A DNA stretch of 38,657 nt from Salibacterium aidingense DSM 18341. GTDB taxonomy: Bacteria > Bacillota > Bacilli > Bacillales > Marinococcaceae. A program made the position numbers and the translations under genes. Location: assembly GCF_000429685.1 (NCBI RefSeq), contig NZ_AUCI01000032.1, forward strand, positions 1-38,657. Direction: 5' to 3'. Under the pieces are notes generated by a model, which saw nothing but the letters and a program-made list of their open reading frames with translations, was not told where the DNA came from and did not search any database. Shown one piece after another: positions 7,223 through 16,106 of the stretch. Numbering within the stretch: position 1 is the first letter of the stretch; every line of letters starts with the position of its first letter.

Positions 7223-7251
7223 AGTGTACCGAAATTATTACGGATTGTAAA
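7223..7251 (-). promoter_or_regulatory. znuA promoter with a second Zur box in its spacer
   Basis: On the minus strand: TTTACA (7246-7251), 17-bp spacer, TACACT (7223-7228). The spacer contains a second Zur-like palindrome (7229-7243) matching the consensus at 12 of 14 defined bases. Zur bound here would block RNA polymerase directly, so the operon is probably repressed when zinc is sufficient. Confidence 0.75.
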
Positions 7252-7335
7252 TAGTAATTATTCTTATTTGTGCTTTTGTTTAAACGCATGGGGAAGAACA
7301 TTCGCTGGAGTAAGGATATAGGACGTGCACCTTTC

Positions 7336-7511
7336 GGACATCTATTCCGCTAAATGGCTGATTTGACGGCCTTTGATGGCTTTTTTGGACATTTGTTCCG
7401 CTATTTGGACTCTAGACCAGTTTTTTACGCTGAAAAAGAAAAATAACGCACCAAATGTCCAATTTCTCCTTCAAAGTGGGAATAATCGAAGAAATAACGG
7501 AAAAAATGTCC
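7336..7511. repeat. Nested inverted-repeat element (GGACAT..TTCCGC family)
   Basis: Four related 20-bp blocks form two nested inverted pairs. The inner pair is 7387-7406 with 7441-7460 (17 of 20 complementary); the outer pair is 7336-7355 with 7492-7511 (15 of 20). The motif GGACATTTGTTCCGCTATTT is a kind of dispersed non-coding repeat I associate with Bacillaceae genomes. No gene is credible in 7252-7635. Confidence 0.6.
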
Positions 7512-7530
7512 TCCTGAGGTATAAAATAAT

Positions 7531-7558
7531 CCCCTTTTTGTCATATCACAAAAAGGGG
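7531..7558. terminator. Hairpin terminator downstream of the PfpI gene
   Basis: Perfect 11-bp stem (CCCCTTTTTGT 7531-7541 with 7548-7558), 6-nt loop. A T run follows on the plus strand (7565-7570); on the minus strand the flank is only T-rich. It is placed to end minus-strand transcription from the PfpI gene. Confidence 0.55.
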
Positions 7559-7765
7559 TAATCGATTTTTTACCTGTTTTTTTGGAGTCAATCACTGCTT
7601 TGTGCAGCATGCAACGACTTTTTCCGTTTCTTCACTCACCAAGTATATTCCATATTAAAATCCGCTGCCGCCTCTGTGACAACCCCTATCGTTTCCTCAC
7701 TGCTTGCGGAAGGTTCCAACTGTCTGGTTCTAACTGGCATCTCGCCAGCATTTTTCCCTGTATCA

Positions 7766-8344
7766 TTATAGATCATATTCCATCCATCTGGCAGTCTGGG
7801 TCACTGCCTCTTTCCCTTCAAACTTTTCCATGAGATGAAAAGCCATGTTGATTCCTGCTGAAATACCTCCTGAGGTGACAATGGACCCTTCATCGACGAA
7901 TTTTACATTATGCTGCACGTCCACGGAAGAAAACGCAGCCAGTCGATCATACGAGCCCCAGTGGGTTGTCGCCCTTTTCCCATCCAGGAGTCCTGCATTC
8001 GCCAGCACAAGCGCCCCGGTACACACTGACGCAATGACCTCTGCAGAATCCTGACACGCGCGGAGCCATTTTATTAGTTTTTCGTTGTAAGCCTCTTTCT
8101 CCCGGGCTCCTTGGCCGCCTGGAATAATTACGACATCAGTATTCGGCGCTTGATCGAGGCTCGTGTCCGGCATGACCTGCAGGCCATTACGGGCTGAGAT
8201 CATATCGCCGGTTTCAGAAATGGTTGTAACATCAAACAGTTTGTCTTCGAAACGGTCTTTATATGCCACCGAAAACACTTCATACGGCCCTGCAAAATCA
8301 AGAACCTCCACCTCATCGAACAAGTAGATTCCTATTTTTTTCAT
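7766..8344 (-). CDS. DJ-1/PfpI family protein (possibly frameshifted near the C-terminus)
   Basis: 192 residues as read. The Rossmann-like PfpI fold shows the acidic residue in GPYEVF (Glu22), the nucleophile elbow SVCTGA with Cys108, and His128 in TTHWGSYD. These match DJ-1/PfpI members such as isonitrile-hydratase-like or glutamine-amidotransferase-like enzymes; substrate is unknown. GGAGGG precedes the ATG. After the stop, another frame reads on for about 43 codons (IYNDTGKNAGEMPVR onwards) to a TGA at 7636, with coding-like composition and its own plausible end. The gene may therefore have been longer before a one-base change near 7770. Confidence 0.82.
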   Translation of the reverse strand: MKKIGIYLFDEVEVLDFAGPYEVFSVAYKDRFEDKLFDVTTISETGDMISARNGLQVMPDTSLDQAPNTDVVIIPGGQGAREKEAYNEKLIKWLRACQDSAEVIASVCTGALVLANAGLLDGKRATTHWGSYDRLAAFSSVDVQHNVKFVDEGSIVTSGGISAGINMAFHLMEKFEGKEAVTQTARWMEYDL

Positions 8345-8446
8345 CCTTATAACCCTCCTTTTCCTCCCTGCTACTTTTCGACAAATCCCTCTATTTTCCT
8401 TTTTAAGTGAAAAACCGAAACAGCCTGAGCCGTTCCGATTCTTACA

Positions 8447-8638
8447 TTATCCTGCTATCATACCTTCGTCTACAATATATTCAGCGCCACTGAAGTGCCT
8501 GGATTCATCCGAAGCCATGTACAGGCATAAATTAGTGACTTCTCCCAGTTCTCCCCCATTGCCGACCGGAAGAATTTATTCCTTCCGGGTTAGCATCTCC
8601 TGCCTCTCTTCCCAGCTATGAAGGGGAAAGAAACTCCA
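8447..8638 (-). pseudogene. Truncated short-chain dehydrogenase remnant (C-terminal part)
   Basis: The minus strand reads SFFPLHSWEERQEMLTRKE, a TAA stop, then ILPVGNGGELGEVTNLCLYM and ASDESRHFSGAEYIVDEGM. This is the C-terminal signature of classical SDR enzymes (PLGR-G-P-EEVA, LASDES, TGAEYxVDGG). The catalytic and nucleotide-binding parts are absent, and an in-frame stop interrupts it. It abuts the stop codon of the formylglycine-generating-enzyme gene, so a deletion or rearrangement joined them. The family call is from motif memory. Confidence 0.7.
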
Positions 8639-8639
8639 G

Positions 8640-9572
8640 CTAAACATCTGCGGCACAGCGAAAGCCCATGTTCCCGGTGGAGCTGTCCTTGGTATTCATG
8701 CTTCGGGCCGCTACTCGGTATCGATTGCAGTACGAATGATGACACAGATAAGAACCTCCCCTGATCACCATCGGAGTGTCCTGATCAGAAGCCGGCGAGG
8801 GATTAGTTGAAAAATAATCGGAACACCACTCCCACACGTTACCGGAAACGTTATACAGCCCGTAGCCGTTCGGAGGAAATGAAACGGAAGGAGCGGTGCT
8901 GGCATACCCGTCTTCTTTCGTATTTTCAAAAGGGAATTTTCCCTGCCAGATGTTGCAGTAATACTCTCCGCCCGGGGTCAGCTCATTTCCCCACGGGTAC
9001 CGATTCTGCTCCAGGCCTCCCCTGGCTGCGTATTCCCATTCCGCCTCCGTGGGAAGCCGCTTCCCAGCCCATTTGCTGAAGGCTTCTGCATCATTCCAGG
9101 AGACATGGGTCACTGGGTGGTCCATTCTATCTTCGATGGTGGATCCCGGCCCTTCCGGCTGGTACCAAAAAGCCTCGTCCACCCCGTACCACCACGGGGT
9201 ATCAGGCAGCTGCTGCACCTGCCCCGCCTGCTTTGAAATGAAATGATGAAAAACGAAGGACCATCTATACTGCTCCGCTTCGGTCACATAGCCGGTATCC
9301 CGCACAAACGCATCGAATTCTGCGTTCGTTACGGTATGTGCATCCATATAAAAGGGCTTCACCTGCACCTTCCGGACCGGTCCTTCTCCATCCCCCGGAA
9401 AGCCTTCCTCATCTTCCGTGCCCATCCAAAATTCGCCGCCCGGGATATAAATTAATTTTTCCTGAAATGCGCTGCCGGACGAAACAGTAGCTTTTTCTGC
9501 TGGGGTTTTCTCCTCTTGAAAATTACTCCGGCTCGCTGCACAGCATGGTTTTATTTCATTCGTTTCTTTCAT
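8640..9572 (-). CDS. Formylglycine-generating enzyme (sulfatase-modifying factor family)
   Basis: 310 residues. The FGE-sulfatase domain spans about 38-308: start IPGGEFWMGT, core RLPTEAEWEYAARGG, NVSGNVWEWCSD, and the active-site region RGGSYLCHHSYC with Cys277 and Cys282, then MGFRCAAD. This CxxxxC pair is the copper/redox centre of true FGE, which oxidises a Cys in CxPxR of sulfatases to formylglycine. Many relatives (EgtB, SUMF2-like) lack it, so real FGE activity is likely. GGAGGAGG precedes the ATG. No sulfatase lies in the window. It is on the same strand as a ROK regulator and a SulP transporter. Confidence 0.9.
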   Translation of the reverse strand: MKETNEIKPCCAASRSNFQEEKTPAEKATVSSGSAFQEKLIYIPGGEFWMGTEDEEGFPGDGEGPVRKVQVKPFYMDAHTVTNAEFDAFVRDTGYVTEAEQYRWSFVFHHFISKQAGQVQQLPDTPWWYGVDEAFWYQPEGPGSTIEDRMDHPVTHVSWNDAEAFSKWAGKRLPTEAEWEYAARGGLEQNRYPWGNELTPGGEYYCNIWQGKFPFENTKEDGYASTAPSVSFPPNGYGLYNVSGNVWEWCSDYFSTNPSPASDQDTPMVIRGGSYLCHHSYCNRYRVAARSMNTKDSSTGNMGFRCAADV

Positions 9573-9632
9573 CGTTCTCCTCCTCCAGTATTATGATAAA
9601 CGCCGGGCTTTTTTTGAGTTAGGAAGTGGAGT

Positions 9633-9678
9633 TCGCTGATTCAAAAATCGCTGATCAGTTTTCGATTTTCGCTGATCC
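9633..9678. repeat. Three short direct repeats TCGCTGATYM
   Basis: TCGCTGATTC (9633), TCGCTGATCA (9648) and TCGCTGATCC (9669) lie in the gap between the FGE and ROK genes. Role unknown; it may be a small intergenic repeat or a leader element of the FGE gene. Confidence 0.4.
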
Positions 9679-9709
9679 GCTGCCAATAAGCGCCATCCCC
9701 CTCTCCGCT

Positions 9710-10858
9710 TCAGCCGATTTTTGATTGAAAGGTTAATACGCAGGCTCCAATTGATATTGGATTTTCAGTATTTCCGGCTAGCTGAAAGGTCAAATCCTGA
9801 AAAATGAAGGCCTCCGCTGTTTGAATCACTTTGTCGTAGTAAGCGGGGTAGATGTTCATAAGGTCACTGTTCAATACCACAATTTCCGGGTGAAGGACGT
9901 TTATCATATTAGCCAAGCCGATCCCGTAATAATAAGCAGACGCCAGCACCACATTTTCGATCTCGGGACTGCCTTTTTTCAGCTCATTCACCACATGCTC
10001 CATAATTTCATTTTTATTCTCGCTGCGTTCTCCTGTCAGCATCAAGCGGGAGACCTCTGCTGCCAGGTGGTGATAGGAAATACAGGAAGATAAGGTTCTG
10101 CCAGATGGAACGTCGATGATCATTTCTCCAAATGAACTAGCATCTCCCTTCCGGCTCTGCATAATACTACCGTTCATGAGAACCCCGCAGCGGAGCCCCC
10201 ATCCGCTGATACAGTAAAGAATGGTTTTCCTGCTTTCTTGATTACTCAGTGATTCATATAAAGCCGCGGTATTCGCGCCGTTTTCCAGAAAAATTTCTGT
10301 CTGGAATGCCTCTTTCATCTGTTCCACAATAGAAACTTCGTGCCAGCCTGGAGCCACGAACCCTTCCGGATACATTATACCTTTTTCCCGATCCAGCGGG
10401 CCCACGGTGCCAATGCCGATGCCCAAAATGTCGTTCTTCATAATATGATGGTCTTCCAGCAGAGAATGAATAGTCTTTTTCAGTAACTCTATCGTGAGAG
10501 AAGGAGTATGCTTTTCGGTCATGGCAAAGGTTTCTTCTGCGACAGGCTCAAACGACATATTAACGATCGTGATAGTCGCTTCCACTCGGGAAAGCGCGAT
10601 GCCGATAATGAAAGCAGCTTCCGGTTCAATCGCATAAAGGGCTGGGGGCCGTCCGCCGGAGGAGTCATCGAAGGAGGCAACGCGGATCAAACCGTATTGT
10701 TTCAATGCTTCTAAATGCCTGACAACCGTTGTCTGCTTCATTCTCGTCCGTTCCAGCAGCTCCGCTTTGGTAATACGTTTCTTTTGATGAATGCAGCGGT
10801 ATACTTCTTTCATTCCATGAAATTTGGGGGAATGGCGGCTTAATATTTCCTCTACCAC
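9710..10858 (-). CDS. ROK family transcriptional regulator
   Basis: 382 residues from a GTG preceded by AAGGAG. The N-terminal winged helix (about 15-75) contains ITKAELLERTRMKQTTVVRHLEAL. A ROK/actin-like sugar-kinase fold follows, with GIGIGTVGPLD and an EIVVLNSDLM segment. The kinase-type zinc cluster (GCxCGxxGCxE) is absent, so it is a NagC/XylR-type regulator rather than a kinase. It is likely to sense a sugar or sugar derivative. It follows sulP by 29 bp and precedes the FGE gene, so it may control these genes in response to a sulfated or other carbohydrate; the ligand is inference. Confidence 0.87.
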   Translation of the reverse strand: MVEEILSRHSPKFHGMKEVYRCIHQKKRITKAELLERTRMKQTTVVRHLEALKQYGLIRVASFDDSSGGRPPALYAIEPEAAFIIGIALSRVEATITIVNMSFEPVAEETFAMTEKHTPSLTIELLKKTIHSLLEDHHIMKNDILGIGIGTVGPLDREKGIMYPEGFVAPGWHEVSIVEQMKEAFQTEIFLENGANTAALYESLSNQESRKTILYCISGWGLRCGVLMNGSIMQSRKGDASSFGEMIIDVPSGRTLSSCISYHHLAAEVSRLMLTGERSENKNEIMEHVVNELKKGSPEIENVVLASAYYYGIGLANMINVLHPEIVVLNSDLMNIYPAYYDKVIQTAEAFIFQDLTFQLAGNTENPISIGACVLTFQSKIG

Positions 10859-10887
10859 GGGATTTTCTCCTTCATCTTTTTTAAAAA

Positions 10888-12582
10888 TTATATCATATAA
10901 TCATTCGGCCCTTGTTTTTCCTTCAAAAATTCATCCATCGGCAGATAGCTCATCACATCAGGGAAACGTTCCTTCCATCCGGCACGAAGCAGCAGATCCC
11001 GCACCGGCCCCTTTAATTGAACGAACCACACATTTATATTCTCCCGGGACTTATATTTTCGAATCAGCCTTTCCAACGCCTCAATCCCGGCGGTATCTAT
11101 ATCATTCACGCCACCCATATCAATGACGACATCATGCAGCGTATCCATGTTTTTCTCCGCTTCCATGATAGCTGTTTCCACGACTTTTTCCAGGTAACTG
11201 ACATTGGAAAAATGAATTCTGGCATCAATACGCAGCAGCACTTTTCCCGGTACATGTTGGGCATTTGAGAACCGTTCTACATCTCGGTAGCTTTTGCTTT
11301 TTTCATCCCATCCTATTTCCACAATATGAGGGTGGGATATGCGGTGGATGAGAATGCATAACGACACGCCGACACCGATTAAAAGCCCCCATTGAATCCC
11401 GATGAGTAACGTAGCGGCAAAGGTAATGATCCAGACCCATCCATCCACCGGCTTAATTTGGAAAGCATAGCGAAGCGAGGGGATATTGATTAAACCAACC
11501 ACAGCAGACAGGATAATAGCTGCCAGCACCGTCTGCGGCAGGTAATAAAACAATGGTGTTAAGAAAAATAAAGTAAGGACCACGCCGATAGCCGTTATGA
11601 TCATCGATACCTGGGAGACAGCCCCCGACCGGTGATTTACCGCACTTCTGGAGAAACTCCCCGCAGCCACATAGGCTGAGAAAAAGGACCCCATCATATT
11701 AGCCAGGCCAAGGGCACGCAATTCTTTATTCACGTTAAGAGGCGGACTGTCTTTGCCAGCGAGTGTCTTCGTAATAGAGAGGGATTCCATCATCGCAATT
11801 AACGCAATGGTCAGCGCCGTGGGTAATAAGACCTGCATGGCGGATACATCCAGAGAAGGAACCGTAATGCCGGGAAAGCCCTGCGGCACCTCTCCTACGA
11901 TTTTAATCCCTGCTCTGTCCAAATGAAAAAAGTAAACCGTCATAATACTTAAGACCACAACAAGTAAAGGTAGTGGTAGTTTCGTTCGTTTCCTCAACCC
12001 CATTAAAAGGAGCAGACTCACAGCGCCGATCACAGTGGTCGGAATATGAATGTCGGCAATGTTTCGGAATAAAGACACTACTAATGGCACAAGCCGGTTC
12101 TGATTTGCCATATCGATCCCGAAAAAGTTTCCCAGCTGGCTCAAACCGATCGTAATCGCCACTGCTGATGTAAATCCACTGATTACATTCTGAGATATAA
12201 ATTTAATCAGGGCTCCAGCGTTTACAGCCCCTAACAAAAACTGCATAACTCCCACCATCAGGGTTAATAACAACACAAGGGTTATATATTCAGAGCTCTC
12301 TGGTTCTGCATACAGCGAAACACCCGAAAAAATGAGAATGGATGACATAGCAACCGGACCGACAGCCAGCTGACGGGAAGAACCAAATAACGCATAAATA
12401 ATGAGCGGAATGGTGGCAGTATACAATCCCATCACAGGCGGCAGGCCGGCCAAAAGGGCATAAGCCATACCCTGTGGTACGAGCATAATAAATACGGTCA
12501 GTCCGGCTGCGATATCCAGTTTTAATAAATGATGATTATAATCTTGAGGAAGATTTAATATTCCTCCAGGCAGCTTACTCAT
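10888..12582 (-). CDS. SulP family anion transporter with STAS domain
   Basis: 564 residues. Roughly 11-14 membrane segments occupy residues 20-420, with the SulP signature PQGMAYALLAGLPPVMGLYT near 37-56 and NMMGSFFSAYVAAGSFSRSAVN in the core. The C-terminal cytoplasmic STAS domain (about 435-550) contains VVIDMGGVNDIDTAGIEAL. Family members are mostly proton- or sodium-coupled sulfate or bicarbonate transporters. Close to an FGE gene, sulfate is the more attractive substrate. It is the first gene of the apparent sulP-ROK pair. A purine-rich GAGAGGAAA lies before the ATG. Confidence 0.9.
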   Translation of the reverse strand: MSKLPGGILNLPQDYNHHLLKLDIAAGLTVFIMLVPQGMAYALLAGLPPVMGLYTATIPLIIYALFGSSRQLAVGPVAMSSILIFSGVSLYAEPESSEYITLVLLLTLMVGVMQFLLGAVNAGALIKFISQNVISGFTSAVAITIGLSQLGNFFGIDMANQNRLVPLVVSLFRNIADIHIPTTVIGAVSLLLLMGLRKRTKLPLPLLVVVLSIMTVYFFHLDRAGIKIVGEVPQGFPGITVPSLDVSAMQVLLPTALTIALIAMMESLSITKTLAGKDSPPLNVNKELRALGLANMMGSFFSAYVAAGSFSRSAVNHRSGAVSQVSMIITAIGVVLTLFFLTPLFYYLPQTVLAAIILSAVVGLINIPSLRYAFQIKPVDGWVWIITFAATLLIGIQWGLLIGVGVSLCILIHRISHPHIVEIGWDEKSKSYRDVERFSNAQHVPGKVLLRIDARIHFSNVSYLEKVVETAIMEAEKNMDTLHDVVIDMGGVNDIDTAGIEALERLIRKYKSRENINVWFVQLKGPVRDLLLRAGWKERFPDVMSYLPMDEFLKEKQGPNDYMI

Positions 12583-12949
12583 CCCATATTTCCTCTCTTC
12601 TTAAGTCTATACGTTGTTTTTATCCATTTTGGACAAAAGTGACTTAATATCACTATATTTTATTTTTCCATGTAATTCAAGGGTTGGGTTGTTTTTGGGG
12701 GAAGAGAGTGGCGGGGGCACCATGATTTGTTGGAAGCTTACAAAGGACTTGATGACTTCACAGAGAAGTTCACGGATAAGCAGAAAAATCTCCAATTTTC
12801 AGATTTTAAGCGTATGCGCTTACAAATGTTTACAAACATACTATAACGGTTACTATCCCAAAAGAAACCTTTTTCAAACAAACTATTTGAATCTCAGATG
12901 TGTCTTCGTTACGTTAAGATAAGTCTTTCATCAACGAGGAGGTAGAAAC
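12583..12949. other. Intergenic region between divergent sulP and aldo/keto reductase genes
   Basis: 367 bp without a supported gene; the open frames here lack ribosome binding sites and family likeness. It must carry both divergent promoters. The only clear structure is the palindrome at 12807-12822. Confidence 0.6.
12807..12822. promoter_or_regulatory. Palindrome with cre/LacI-like half-sites
   Basis: TAAGCG (12807-12812) and CGCTTA (12817-12822) are perfect complements around TATG. The half-sites resemble those of LacI/CcpA-type operators, but the spacing differs from the cre consensus. It lies about 130 bp upstream of the aldo/keto reductase start. Confidence 0.4.
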
Positions 12950-13936
12950 ATGATAGATTTAAAACAGGATGGAAAACTCGGATTCGGCACCGCTCCCTTA
13001 GGCAACATGTACCGGGATATTCCGGAAGATGAAGCCAAAGCGGTGGTAGAAGCAGCCTGGGACAACGGTATCCGCTATTTTGATACCGCTCCGTTTTATG
13101 GTGCAGGTCTGGCTGAATTAAGACTCGGGGAGGTGCTCTCCAAGCATAACCGGGACGATTATGTGTTGAGTACAAAAGTAGGGCGCTATGTCACCGAGGA
13201 AACCGAAGAAAAAGAGGGGTTGTTTCAATACGGACGTAAAAATAAAGTGATCGATGACTACAGTGCGGAAGGAACACGCAGGTCCATCGAACAGAGTTTA
13301 GAACGTCTGCAGACCGAGCGGCTTGATTTCATCTACGTTCATGACATTTCTCCGGACTTTCATGGAGACGAATGGGTGAGCCGGTTTGATGAAGCCAGAA
13401 ATGGCGCATTTCCAGAATTGGAGAGGCTCCGCAGCGAAGGAGTAATTAAATCCTGGGGACTCGGCGTTAACCGGACAGAGCCGATTGAACTGGCGCTGGA
13501 TCTGGAAAAGGCCCATCCGGATATCAGCCTGCAGGCCACACGCTATACGCTGCTTGACCACGAACATGCCCTGCAGCGCCTGATGCCTGGCGCCCAGGAA
13601 CAAGGGATGAGCATTGTGGTTGGTGCGCCATACGGCTCAGGAATCATTGCCGGCGGATCCCACTATGAATATGGAGAAGCTCCGTCGGAAGTGACATCCC
13701 GGGTGAACCGCATGAATGAAATAGCGGATCGTCACGGTGTCAACCTTATCGCTGCCGCCCTGCAGTTCTCTGCTGCCCACCCGGCCGTCGCAGCCGTTAT
13801 TCCGGGAACCACTCGTCCAGAGCGGATTCAGGAGAATATGGCAGCCATAAATGCTGACATACCAGCTGCGTTCTGGCAGGAACTGCGGGACCAAAAGCTG
13901 GTTTCCCCGGAAGCTCCGCTGCCAATGAAAGAATAA
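12950..13936 (+). CDS. Aldo/keto reductase (aldose 1-dehydrogenase-like)
   Basis: 328 residues, ATG after ACGAGGAGG. TIM-barrel AKR with the tetrad Asp45 (YFDTAPFYG), Tyr50, Lys76 (STKVG) and His131 (YVHDI), and the nucleotide-binding AVIPGTTRPERIQEN near the end. The GTAPLGNM start and the FDTAPFYGAGLAELRLG region fit the pyridoxal 4-dehydrogenase/D-threo-aldose or L-fucose dehydrogenase branch that oxidises sugars with NAD(P). It is divergent from sulP, so a link to sugar use is possible but unproven. Confidence 0.87.
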   Translation: MIDLKQDGKLGFGTAPLGNMYRDIPEDEAKAVVEAAWDNGIRYFDTAPFYGAGLAELRLGEVLSKHNRDDYVLSTKVGRYVTEETEEKEGLFQYGRKNKVIDDYSAEGTRRSIEQSLERLQTERLDFIYVHDISPDFHGDEWVSRFDEARNGAFPELERLRSEGVIKSWGLGVNRTEPIELALDLEKAHPDISLQATRYTLLDHEHALQRLMPGAQEQGMSIVVGAPYGSGIIAGGSHYEYGEAPSEVTSRVNRMNEIADRHGVNLIAAALQFSAAHPAVAAVIPGTTRPERIQENMAAINADIPAAFWQELRDQKLVSPEAPLPMKE

Positions 13937-13950
13937 TGTACAGGTTTACG

Positions 13951-13975
13951 AACCGCGTCCAGCCCGGGCGCGGTT
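13951..13975 (+). terminator. Terminator hairpin after the aldo/keto reductase
   Basis: 7-bp stem AACCGCG/CGCGGTT with an 11-nt loop, then TATTTCT. The T tract is modest, so termination efficiency is uncertain. It lies between converging genes. Confidence 0.55.
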
Positions 13976-14000
13976 ATTTCTCATTGGCAGAACATTATAG

Positions 14001-14471
14001 TTACAAGATGTTTCTGATTTCTGCTTCAAATGATTCCGGAGCAGCCTGCGGAGCAAATCTTTGTAACACGTTTCCTTCTTTATCTACGAGAAATTTTGTG
14101 AAGTTCCATTTAATGGACCGGCCGAAAGTACCTTTGCGTTGTTCTGTTATATATTGGAACAACGGATGGGCCACTTTCCCATTAACCTTGACCAGCTCAT
14201 GCATTGGAAATGTCACCCCGTAATTCAAACGGCAGGATTGTTCCGCCTCACCAGCGTTATCGAGTTCCTGTTTGAATTGATTCGATGGAAAACCCAGTAC
14301 GACAAACCCTTTGGCTTTATATTGCTGATACAATGACTCCAGACTGTCAAACTGCCCTTTCAATCCGCAGTTCGTTGCCGTATTTACAATCAGCATTGCT
14401 GTGCCCCGGTATTTCTCTAAATCATATACCGATCCATCAGCTTTGGTGACAGAGATATCATAGATACTCAT
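14001..14471 (-). CDS. bsaA: Glutathione peroxidase family thiol peroxidase
   Basis: 156 residues from the ATG at 14471, preceded by GAGGGG; upstream in-frame codons have no such site. Catalytic tetrad positions are visible: Cys in TATNCGLKGQF, Gln in GFPSNQF, and Trp/Asn in IKWNFTKFLV. The active residue is Cys, not selenocysteine. Bacillus homologues (BsaA/Gpo) reduce peroxides with thioredoxin or low-molecular-weight thiols. It is a single gene converging on the aldo/keto reductase. Confidence 0.92.
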   Translation of the reverse strand: MSIYDISVTKADGSVYDLEKYRGTAMLIVNTATNCGLKGQFDSLESLYQQYKAKGFVVLGFPSNQFKQELDNAGEAEQSCRLNYGVTFPMHELVKVNGKVAHPLFQYITEQRKGTFGRSIKWNFTKFLVDKEGNVLQRFAPQAAPESFEAEIRNIL

Positions 14472-14514
14472 TTCATTTTCCCCTCTTTGCTGTATTCTCC
14501 TTAGCGTTATAAAA

Positions 14515-14555
14515 AACCACACCAAAGCTTCATAAGTTAAAGAATAGGTGTGGTT
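14515..14555 (-). terminator. Rho-independent terminator of mqo
   Basis: Perfect 9-bp stem (AACCACACC 14515-14523 with 14547-14555). On the minus strand it is followed at once by a run of T residues (GGTGTGGTTTTTTAT). It lies 49 bp after the mqo stop codon. Confidence 0.8.
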
Positions 14556-14603
14556 AGATGAAATTCATTTGTTTACGGCCACTTAATCATAAGATGTTTG
14601 AAA

Positions 14604-16106
14604 TTAACTAAAGACCGGCTCTTTTTCTTTCAGTTCCAGCGTCTGCGCTGTTGACGCATGAATGTCTTCGATAAGCTCGGGGTTGTCCGCCAGCGAGAGA
14701 CCGTAGGATGGAATCATTTCTTTTAGTTTCGGTTTCCATTCCTCGAGATGCTGCGGAAAGCAGTTTTCAATAACTTCCAGCATAACCTGTACAGCAGTGG
14801 AAGCTCCAGGTGAAGCACCGAGAAGAGCTGCGATCGAGCCATCCGAAGTATTCACAACTTCCGTGCCAAATTGGAGGGTTCCTTTGCCGCCTTCCTCTGT
14901 ATCTTTGATAACCTGAACGCGCTGGCCGGAAACTACTAATTCCCAATCCTCACTTTTCGCATCCGGGATGAATTCCCGCAGGGCTTCCATGCGCTGTTCT
15001 TTCGACTGCATCACCTGTCCGATCAGGTACTTGGTCAATGACATCTCTTTCATGCCTGCCGATAACATCGTCAGCACATTATTTGGTTTGACGGAAGTGA
15101 GCAAGTCGAGCAGGGACCCTGTTTTAAGAAATTTCGGGGAGAACCCGGCAAACGGACCAAACAAAAGTGATTTTTTGTCATCAATATATCTTGTATCCAG
15201 ATGCGGCACCGACATCGGAGGGGCGCCAACCGGGGCCATCCCGTAAACTTTGGCGTGGTGCTTCTCCGCGACGTCGGGATTGTTACAAACCATAAATTGT
15301 CCGCTTACCGGAAATCCTCCAATTCCCTTTCCTTCGGGGATACCGGATTTCTGAAGTAAATGGAGACTTCCCCCTCCACCGCCGATAAAAACAAATGGAG
15401 CGGTATGGTATTCGGTTTCCCCGCTGTCTCCATTTTGCACTTTTAATTCCCAGGAGCCGCTTCCTGTCCGCGTTATATCATCCACTTGATGATTGTATTT
15501 TATATCTACATTTTCACCTTTTAGGTAATCAAACAATTTACGTGTCAACGCGCCAAAGTTAACATCCGTTCCGGCATCGATTTTGGTTGCTGCCACCGTC
15601 TCCTTTGACGTACGGTCTTCCATCATAAGCGGCAGCCATTCTTTTAATTTTTCCGGATTCTCCGAATATTCCATCCCTTGAAACAGCGGATGGCTGCTCA
15701 TTGTTTCAAAACGTTTCTTTAAAAAAGCCGCATTATCCTCCCCGTGTACGAAACTCATATGAGGCAGCGGCATGATAAAGTCCTGCGGTTGACTTATTCT
15801 TCCACCATTTACAAGATAAGACCAAAACTGTTTGGACACTTGAAACTGTTCATTTACTTTTACAGCCTTGCTGATATCGATCGAACCGTCCGATTTTTCG
15901 GTGGTGTAGTTCAATTCACACAGGGCAGCATGGCCCGTCCCCGCATTGTTCCATACATTCGAGCTTTCTTCTCCTGCGTTGGCCAGCTTTTCAAATACCG
16001 TAATGTTCCAGTCCGGTGCTAACTCCTTCAAAAGAGATCCCAACGTCGCACTCATAATACCAGCGCCAATTAAAATAATGTCTGTTTTCGTCTCTGGATT
16101 GCTCAT
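14604..16106 (-). CDS. mqo: Malate:quinone oxidoreductase
   Basis: 500 residues. The FAD-binding motif [18 protein letters not shown] lies at residues 9-26, followed by [20 protein letters not shown], a stretch characteristic of Mqo, and later [18 protein letters not shown] and [13 protein letters not shown]. It is a peripheral membrane flavoenzyme that oxidises malate to oxaloacetate and passes electrons to quinone in the TCA cycle. I use the ATG at 16106, with AAGGGA eight bases before it. The ATG three codons upstream directly abuts that site and is unlikely. Confidence 0.95.
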   Translation of the reverse strand: MSNPETKTDIILIGAGIMSATLGSLLKELAPDWNITVFEKLANAGEESSNVWNNAGTGHAALCELNYTTEKSDGSIDISKAVKVNEQFQVSKQFWSYLVNGGRISQPQDFIMPLPHMSFVHGEDNAAFLKKRFETMSSHPLFQGMEYSENPEKLKEWLPLMMEDRTSKETVAATKIDAGTDVNFGALTRKLFDYLKGENVDIKYNHQVDDITRTGSGSWELKVQNGDSGETEYHTAPFVFIGGGGGSLHLLQKSGIPEGKGIGGFPVSGQFMVCNNPDVAEKHHAKVYGMAPVGAPPMSVPHLDTRYIDDKKSLLFGPFAGFSPKFLKTGSLLDLLTSVKPNNVLTMLSAGMKEMSLTKYLIGQVMQSKEQRMEALREFIPDAKSEDWELVVSGQRVQVIKDTEEGGKGTLQFGTEVVNTSDGSIAALLGASPGASTAVQVMLEVIENCFPQHLEEWKPKLKEMIPSYGLSLADNPELIEDIHASTAQTLELKEKEPVFS

